NCBI RefSeq assembly: GCF_028649395.1 | Contig: NZ_JAQSUW010000008.1 | Location: 1 to 64,000, forward strand | DNA: 64,000 nucleotides | Direction of reading: 5' to 3' | From: Pseudomonas sp. Gutcm_11s | GTDB lineage: Bacteria > Pseudomonadota > Gammaproteobacteria > Pseudomonadales > Pseudomonadaceae | Shown here: positions 59,220 through 64,000 of the stretch, piece by piece | Position numbering within the stretch: the stretch's first letter is position 1 | How the letters are laid out: every line of letters starts with the position of its first letter | The notes under the pieces: generated by a model | The model's database searches: none | What the model was told of the DNA's origin: nothing | What the model saw: only the letters and a program-made list of their open reading frames with translations | Program-made: the position numbers and the translations under genes

Positions 59220-61515
59220 GTGGCAGCCAGTTGTCCAGCAGCGTGGCCAGGTCTTCGCGGCGGAAGGGCTTGGCCAGGTAGTCGTTCATGCCCGCGGCCT
59301 GGCAACGCTCGCGCTCGTCGGGCAGGGCGTTGGCGGTGAGGGCGATGATCGGCAGGTCCGCCCATTGGCCGCTCTGGCGGATGCGCCGGGTCGCCTCGTA
59401 GCCATCCATCACCGGCATGTTGCAGTCCATCAGCACCAGGTCCACCTGATGCTTCTCCAGATAGGCGATGGCTTCGCCGCCATGGGCGGTGACGGCCACT
59501 TCACAGCCCAGCTTGCCGAGCATGCCTTTGGCCACCATCTGGTTCACCTGGTTGTCCTCGACCAGCAGCACGCGGGCCTGGTGCGGGCGGCTCGGGATCT
59601 TGTCCTGCAGCTCGGCAGCGTTGCTCTGGTGTGGCAGCAGCAGGCGCTGCAGGCTCTGGTACAGCGCGGCGCGAGACAGCGGGCGCGGCAGTTGCTCGAA
59701 AGGCGCCAGGGCCGCGGCTTGTTCGCCCTGGATGAAGGTGCCGTAGGCCGATACCAGCAGCAGTGGCCCCGCATAGCGCTGGCGCAGGCCTGGCAATTGC
59801 TCCGGATCGGTGCAGATCAACAGGTCGGCCTGCGGGGCGGCTGTCGTGTCGTCCAGTCGCTGATAGCTCAGTCCCCAGTTGGGCAGCCAGCCGTCGAACA
59901 GCTCCGCCAGCCCGCTGCCGCCAGAGCAGATGGCCGCGATCTTGCCCGGTAGCCCCGGCCAGCGCGGCGGTGGCGTGTGCGCAGGCAGCGGCAGGATGGC
60001 GCTGAACTGGCTGCCGATGCCTTCGCGTGACTGCAGGTTCAGCTCGCCGTTCATGGCTTCGCACAGGCGCCGGGTCAGGGCCAGGCCCAGGCCGGTGCCG
60101 CCGAACTGGCGGGTAATCCCGGCGCCTGCCTGGATGAAGGGGTGGAAGATGCGCTTCTGCGCATCTTCGGCGATGCCAATGCCGGTGTCGTTGACCAGCA
60201 GGCGTATGCCCGTGGGGCAGGGGCTGACACGCAGATCCACACGCCCGCTGCGGGTGAACTTGAGGGCGTTGGAGAGCAGGTTGCTGACGATCTGCCGTAC
60301 GCGGGTCGGATCACCCAGCACCTGGGCCGGTAACTGCGGGTCGATCAGGCAGGTGAGCTCGACATTCGGCGAGACGTTCTGCGACAGCAGGCTGGCGGTT
60401 TCTTCCACCAGGCTGCCGAGGTCGAAGGGGATGCGTTCCAGCTCGAGCTGCCCGGCCTCGAACTTGGACAGGTCGAGAATATCGTTGAGCAGGTCCACCA
60501 GGACCTTGCCGGAGTCGTGGGCGATCGACAGCTGCTGGCGCTGCTCGTTGCTCAGGCTGCCGTCCAGGGCCAGTGCGAGCATGCCGAGCAGGCCGTTGAG
60601 CGGAGTGCGGATCTCGTGGCTCATGTTGGCCAGGAAGGCGGCGCGGGCCTGGGCCATTTCCAGGGCCGTACTGCGTGCCTGCTCCAGCTCGTGGTTGGAG
60701 TGGGTCAGGCGGGCGTTGGTCGCCTTCAGCTCGGCGGTTCGGGCGGAGACGATGTTCTCCAGCTCGCCCAGGTACTGGGTCAGGCGGTCCTCGGCTTCGC
60801 GACGTTGACTGATCTCCTGGTGGATGTTGGCCAGCTGCTGGTTGGTCACCGCCACCAGGGTGCCGATCTCGTCGCGCTCGTGGCCGCCGGGGCAGGGCAC
60901 GGGCGAGAAGTCACGGCGTGGGTCGCGGTCGCTGAGGGCGCGGATCACGCCGACCAGGGGCTTGGTCAGCATGACGTAGAACAGCACCAGCAGGATCAGC
61001 GACAGCAACAGGCTGCGGGCGAAGCCGGTGAGCAGGGTGAGCATGGCGCGCCGCAGGAAGTGGCTGCCGAAAGCATAGGTGTCCACTTCGATACGCAGCA
61101 CGCCGAGGGGCTCGTTGGGTGCATGGTCGACGAACAGTGGGTTCTCGAACAGGCGTCGCTCGCCGAACATGAAGTCGCTGAACACCCGATAGCGGCTCTC
61201 CACCGGCGGCTTGTCCACCGAGGCCAGTACCAGGCCGCTGTTGTCGATGATCTCTGCGCGCATCACCGCCGGCGAACGCAGCAGGCCGAGGACCAGCTCC
61301 TGGGCCAGTTCGGCGTCGATGTTGTAGGAAATGCGCGCAGCCGGGTTGTGGCTGATTTCCAGCAGGGAGTGGATTTCCCGGTCGATGGAGGCGTCTTCGC
61401 TGGCATAATCCAGTCCGACCTGGATGAGGCTCAGCAGGGTTCCCAGGATGAAGGCCGCCAGTACCGTCAGTTTGGCCTGTTTGAACGACAGGCGATGGGT
61501 CAGGGAAATATCCAT
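59203..61515 (-). CDS. sagS: Hybrid sensor histidine kinase, SagS-like
   Basis: A 770-residue membrane kinase. Order: N-terminal anchor (residues 15-36), periplasmic sensor domain (about 37-165), second helix (166-188), HAMP-like linker and coiled coil, HisKA with phospho-His300 ([13 protein letters not shown]), ATPase domain (N box 412-420, G box GTGLGLAL 473-480) and a receiver with Asp697 ([21 protein letters not shown]). The position next to gpx-ospR is that of sagS in P. aeruginosa, which controls biofilm commitment and tolerance. ATG 61515 was chosen from the conserved N terminus; no strong ribosome site is seen. Confidence 0.9.
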   Translation of the reverse strand: MDISLTHRLSFKQAKLTVLAAFILGTLLSLIQVGLDYASEDASIDREIHSLLEISHNPAARISYNIDAELAQELVLGLLRSPAVMRAEIIDNSGLVLASVDKPPVESRYRVFSDFMFGERRLFENPLFVDHAPNEPLGVLRIEVDTYAFGSHFLRRAMLTLLTGFARSLLLSLILLVLFYVMLTKPLVGVIRALSDRDPRRDFSPVPCPGGHERDEIGTLVAVTNQQLANIHQEISQRREAEDRLTQYLGELENIVSARTAELKATNARLTHSNHELEQARSTALEMAQARAAFLANMSHEIRTPLNGLLGMLALALDGSLSNEQRQQLSIAHDSGKVLVDLLNDILDLSKFEAGQLELERIPFDLGSLVEETASLLSQNVSPNVELTCLIDPQLPAQVLGDPTRVRQIVSNLLSNALKFTRSGRVDLRVSPCPTGIRLLVNDTGIGIAEDAQKRIFHPFIQAGAGITRQFGGTGLGLALTRRLCEAMNGELNLQSREGIGSQFSAILPLPAHTPPPRWPGLPGKIAAICSGGSGLAELFDGWLPNWGLSYQRLDDTTAAPQADLLICTDPEQLPGLRQRYAGPLLLVSAYGTFIQGEQAAALAPFEQLPRPLSRAALYQSLQRLLLPHQSNAAELQDKIPSRPHQARVLLVEDNQVNQMVAKGMLGKLGCEVAVTAHGGEAIAYLEKHQVDLVLMDCNMPVMDGYEATRRIRQSGQWADLPIIALTANALPDERERCQAAGMNDYLAKPFRREDLATLLDNWLPLTSEP

Positions 61516-61606
61516 CTGCGGGGCGGCGGAGTCCTTGGTTTGAGGCCTTGCCAAGCATAGCCCATAGCGCCGGATGATCGGCAGTGGCGGAGATGAGGAG
61601 TTTGTC

Positions 61607-62497
61607 GTGGATTCTCGTTTGAACAATTTTCTGCAGCGTGCCGATGCGGTGCTGGAGCGCATCGAGCCGCTGCTGCCGGCGCCCCGGTTGGCCCTGGACT
61701 GGAGCTCGGTGGTCGCTGCGCGCTGGCAGCGTGAGGGGCGGGCAGGTTATCTGCAGCCGCTGCGCGTCAGCCTGGACCTGAGCTTGTCCGACCTGGTGGG
61801 GGTCGATACCCAGCGCGAACAGCTGGCGCGTAACACACGCCAGTTCGTCGCCGGCCTGCCGGCCAACCATGCCTTGCTCTGGGGGGCGCGTGGTACCGGC
61901 AAGTCGTCGCTGGTGCGGGCGCTGCTGGCCGAGCATGCGGCCACCGGGCTGCGTCTGATCGAGATCGAGCGTGACCATCTGGCCGACCTGCCCAGGGTGG
62001 TGGAGGCGCTGGCCGATCTGCCGCAACGCTTCGTGCTGTTCTGCGACGACCTGTCCTTCGAGGCCGGTGAGGGCGACTACCGAGTGCTCAAGAGCGTGCT
62101 GGACGGTTCGCTGGAGCGGGCGCCAGACAATGTGCTGCTCTACGCCACGTCCAATCGCCGGCACCTGGTGCCGGAGAAGGAGAGCGACAACCTCGACAGC
62201 CGCATGGTCGATGGCGAACTGCACCCGAGCGAGGCGATCGAAGACAAGATTGCCCTGTCCGACCGCTTCGGCCTGTGGATCTCCTTCTATCCCTTCACCC
62301 AGGACCATTTCCTGGCCGTAGTGCGCCACTGGGTCAGCGTGCTGGCTACCCAGGCGGGGCTGCGGTGGGAGTGGGACCATGACCTGGAAATCCTGGCCAT
62401 TCGCTGGGCGCTGGGGCGCGGCAATCGTAATGGCCGCTGCGCCTATCAGTTCGCTCGTAGCTGGGTCGGCCAGCGCCTGATGGAGGTGCAGCCATGA
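61607..62497 (+). CDS. AAA-type ATPase, DUF815 family
   Basis: A 296-residue cytoplasmic ATPase beginning at GTG 61607, which has TGAGGAG six bases upstream (the ATG 61574 frame extension has none). Walker A is LLWGARGTGKSSLVRAL, Walker B FVLFCDDLSFE, and a sensor-like LLYATSNRRHLVPE follows. The DUF815 family is common in proteobacteria and its job is undefined. It overlaps the next gene by 4 bp, so the two are co-translated. Confidence 0.92.
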   Translation: MDSRLNNFLQRADAVLERIEPLLPAPRLALDWSSVVAARWQREGRAGYLQPLRVSLDLSLSDLVGVDTQREQLARNTRQFVAGLPANHALLWGARGTGKSSLVRALLAEHAATGLRLIEIERDHLADLPRVVEALADLPQRFVLFCDDLSFEAGEGDYRVLKSVLDGSLERAPDNVLLYATSNRRHLVPEKESDNLDSRMVDGELHPSEAIEDKIALSDRFGLWISFYPFTQDHFLAVVRHWVSVLATQAGLRWEWDHDLEILAIRWALGRGNRNGRCAYQFARSWVGQRLMEVQP

Positions 62498-62976
62498 TCG
62501 ATCTGCAACAGGCCGGACAAGGGCGCGAGGGCTACGAACTGCTGGCCGCGCAGCTGGAGTCGCTGCTGGCCGACGAGCGCGACTTCGTCGCCAATGCCGC
62601 ACAGTTCTCCGCCTTCCTGTTTCACGAGCTGGGTGACCTCAACTGGGCCGGTTTCTACCTCAACAAGGATGCGCAGCTGGTGTTGGGCCCCTTCCAGGGC
62701 AAGGTGGCCTGCGTGCGCATTCCCTTCGGCAGAGGCGTGTGTGGTGCTGCGGCGAGCAGCCGGCAGACCCAGCGGGTCGAGGATGTGCACGCTTTCCCCG
62801 GGCATATCGCCTGCGACAGTGCTTCCAACAGCGAGCTGGTGGTGCCGCTGGTCAAGGGCGAGCGTTTGATCGGGGTACTCGACCTCGATAGCCCGAGCCT
62901 GGCGCGTTTCGCTGCCGAGGACCAGGCAGGCATCGAGCGTCTGGCTGAGATATTCCTGCGCCTGACCGACTGCTGA
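62494..62976 (+). CDS. msrC: Free methionine-(R)-sulfoxide reductase (GAF-domain fRMsr)
   Basis: A 160-residue GAF-fold enzyme that reduces free Met-R-sulfoxide. The three conserved cysteines are Cys73, Cys83 and Cys107 (KVACVRIPFGRGVCGAA and HIACDSASNSE), with spacings of 10 and 24 that equal those of E. coli fRMsr (Cys84, Cys94, Cys118). The family pattern NWAGFYL and ELVVPL is also present. It is coupled to the DUF815 ATPase gene and ended by a strong terminator. Confidence 0.95.
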   Translation: MIDLQQAGQGREGYELLAAQLESLLADERDFVANAAQFSAFLFHELGDLNWAGFYLNKDAQLVLGPFQGKVACVRIPFGRGVCGAAASSRQTQRVEDVHAFPGHIACDSASNSELVVPLVKGERLIGVLDLDSPSLARFAAEDQAGIERLAEIFLRLTDC

Positions 62977-62991
62977 TCGGCGTCTGGAAGC

Positions 62992-63022
62992 AAAAAAGCC
63001 CGGTTTGATCCGGGCTTTTTTT
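62992..63022. terminator. Bidirectional terminator after msrC
   Basis: AAAAAAGCCCGG and CCGGGCTTTTTTT flank a 6-base loop, serving both converging genes. Confidence 0.96.
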
Positions 63023-63056
63023 ATGCGTATGCGATGCGGAATGGGTGCTATGCGGC

Positions 63057-63824
63057 TCAGTCGTAGATGTTCTTCTTCTTCCAGTCGTCTTCGCCGAGGG
63101 ACTTGAGGCCCTCGGTCAGCTCGCTGGTTTCCGCGACGGCTGGTTGGGCCTTCTCCAGTACCACGGCATTGGCGCGGGCCAGCAGTTCTTCCAGCTGTTG
63201 CAGCTGCGCCTTGTAGCGGTTCACATCGGGCTGCTTGCGCAGGTACTGCACGCCGCGCTCGTAAGCCAGGCGGGCCTGGCCGGGCTGGCCTTGCTGCATG
63301 GAGTGCTGGCCCAGGTTGCTGAAGAACTCGAAATGCAGTTGCACCAGCATGTGGCGGATCTCGCCGAGCCAGCGCTTGGCTTCGGCGGCTTGCATGACGT
63401 GTTCCTGAGCGGCGCGGGTGATCTGGCCGTGGAGGTTCTCAAGGATGAAGCGGATATCCTTGGCCTTGGCTTCGTTCAGGATCGGCTGCGGCGGGTTGCG
63501 TACCGGGATGTCGTCGCCCTTGGCGACCATCTCGCGCAGCTCGGCGAGACGGGTTCTCAGGTTGCTGTTCTGCTTATCCAGTTGCAGCAGGCGATCGCCG
63601 AACTGCAGCTCCAGGCGGCTGAGCATGAGCTTGAGGGCAGGGCTCATCAGCTGCCCAGGCATGCTTTCGGAAACGTCCCGGCTGCGACGTACGCGGTCAC
63701 TGAGGTCGGCCTTGAGGCGGGCCTTCTCCAGTTTGCTGTTCTCCACCATATGGTTGATGTAGGCGATAGCGAACAGCACCACGATACCGGCGACTATCAG
63801 CGCGGTGATAACGATTGGGGACAC
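63057..63824 (-). CDS. Membrane-anchored coiled-coil hypothetical protein
   Basis: A 255-residue protein starting at GTG 63824, which has GGAGG seven bases upstream. One N-terminal membrane helix (residues 3-25, ITALIVAGIVVLFAIAYI) is followed by charged, mostly helical, coiled-coil-forming sequence (KLEKARLKADLSDRVRRSRD, LDKQNSNLRTRLAELREMV) and a possible TPR-like region (GQPGQARLAYERGVQYL). I know a similar unnamed protein in P. aeruginosa at this locus. No function is assigned. Confidence 0.88.
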   Translation of the reverse strand: MSPIVITALIVAGIVVLFAIAYINHMVENSKLEKARLKADLSDRVRRSRDVSESMPGQLMSPALKLMLSRLELQFGDRLLQLDKQNSNLRTRLAELREMVAKGDDIPVRNPPQPILNEAKAKDIRFILENLHGQITRAAQEHVMQAAEAKRWLGEIRHMLVQLHFEFFSNLGQHSMQQGQPGQARLAYERGVQYLRKQPDVNRYKAQLQQLEELLARANAVVLEKAQPAVAETSELTEGLKSLGEDDWKKKNIYD

Positions 63825-63943
63825 CCTGAAACCTCCCGATGCGCTTCTTTTTCCCCGAGTGTAGTGCGTTAGCCATTACGCTGATAGCACCTTGTCAATT
63901 TCCGCAGCGAAGTCTTTGATTTAAAAAAAGTTTTGATTGAGGG

Positions 63944-63972
63944 TTGACGCTCCCCCAAAGGCTCCATAGAAT
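63944..63972 (+). promoter_or_regulatory. Strong stable-RNA-type promoter at window end
   Basis: TTGACG (63944-63949) and TAGAAT (63967-63972) with a 17-bp spacer, an A/T-rich UP-like tract just upstream (about 63917-63940) and a GCGCGCC discriminator. This is the form of rRNA/tRNA promoters in Pseudomonas. The transcribed gene lies beyond 64000. Confidence 0.8.
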
Positions 63973-64000
63973 GCGCGCCACTTTCAGCGAGTTAGCGAAA

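Overview
The window is high-GC (about two-thirds G+C by eye), densely coded, and looks like the chromosome of a Pseudomonas in the P. aeruginosa/mendocina/alcaligenes neighbourhood. The diagnostic genes are earP beside an efp whose modified residue is Arg32, an ospR-type MarR gene next to a glutathione peroxidase and a sagS-like hybrid kinase, a class II DAHP synthase, and htpX/alaA/msrB. From memory, the order from efp to the end follows the PA2852-to-PA2820 stretch of P. aeruginosa. I see no transposase, integrase, CRISPR array, rRNA or tRNA. A strong stable-RNA-type promoter at the very end points to a tRNA or similar gene just outside.

Left part (1-4.8 kb): the end of a chemoreceptor, an amidase-signature enzyme preceded by two direct repeats exactly 21 bp apart, a TauE/SafE exporter, a 61-residue protein and a lone solute-binding protein.

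Middle (4.9-31 kb): an organosulfur-scavenging island. It opens with an SsuD-like sulfonate monooxygenase, then a LysR regulator divergent from a TonB receptor followed by the alkylsulfatase AtsK (the sftR-sftP-atsK arrangement known from P. putida). The run continues with a second TauD-type dioxygenase, a beta-class GST, an AraC regulator, a second closely related TonB receptor and a DszA/NtaA-type flavin monooxygenase. After four housekeeping-type genes (methyltransferase, GAF-GGDEF, MFS; LacI belongs to what follows) comes a LacI-controlled operon: a third TonB receptor, another flavin monooxygenase, an aldo/keto reductase and an SsuA-type binding protein. A MetQ-like binding protein and a dedicated tonB-exbB-exbD set close the island. 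The inferred logic is energised outer-membrane uptake of sulfate esters and sulfonates, periplasmic capture, oxidative release of sulfite or sulfate, and reduction of the aldehyde by-products. Regulatory signals visible in the DNA are two identical LacI-type palindromes, a short Cys-containing leader ORF with hairpins, and TTC-N7-GAA dyads at three promoters.

Right of the island (31-43 kb): DJ-1/PfpI protein, three LysR regulators, earP-efp, a TauE exporter, DUF1127, an EamA exporter, DUF3291, a YcaQ-type DNA glycosylase, an M48 lipoprotein protease, a NIPSNAP protein and class II DAHP synthase. A 320-bp gap with at least six consecutive hairpins follows.

43.6-49.2 kb: a tightly overlapping five-gene operon (D-aminoacylase-like amidohydrolase, TauE/SafE exporter, SDR, BASS symporter, FMO/Baeyer-Villiger-type flavoprotein) opposite an AraC regulator. 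It is probably a catabolic pathway of unknown substrate.

50-64 kb: spermidine-synthase-like protein, deaD with a long structured leader, small membrane and hypothetical proteins, DODA dioxygenase, htpX, alaA, and a sulfur/oxidative-stress group (msrB, gpx-ospR with a perfect operator inside its promoter, sagS, an AAA ATPase and free-methionine-sulfoxide reductase).
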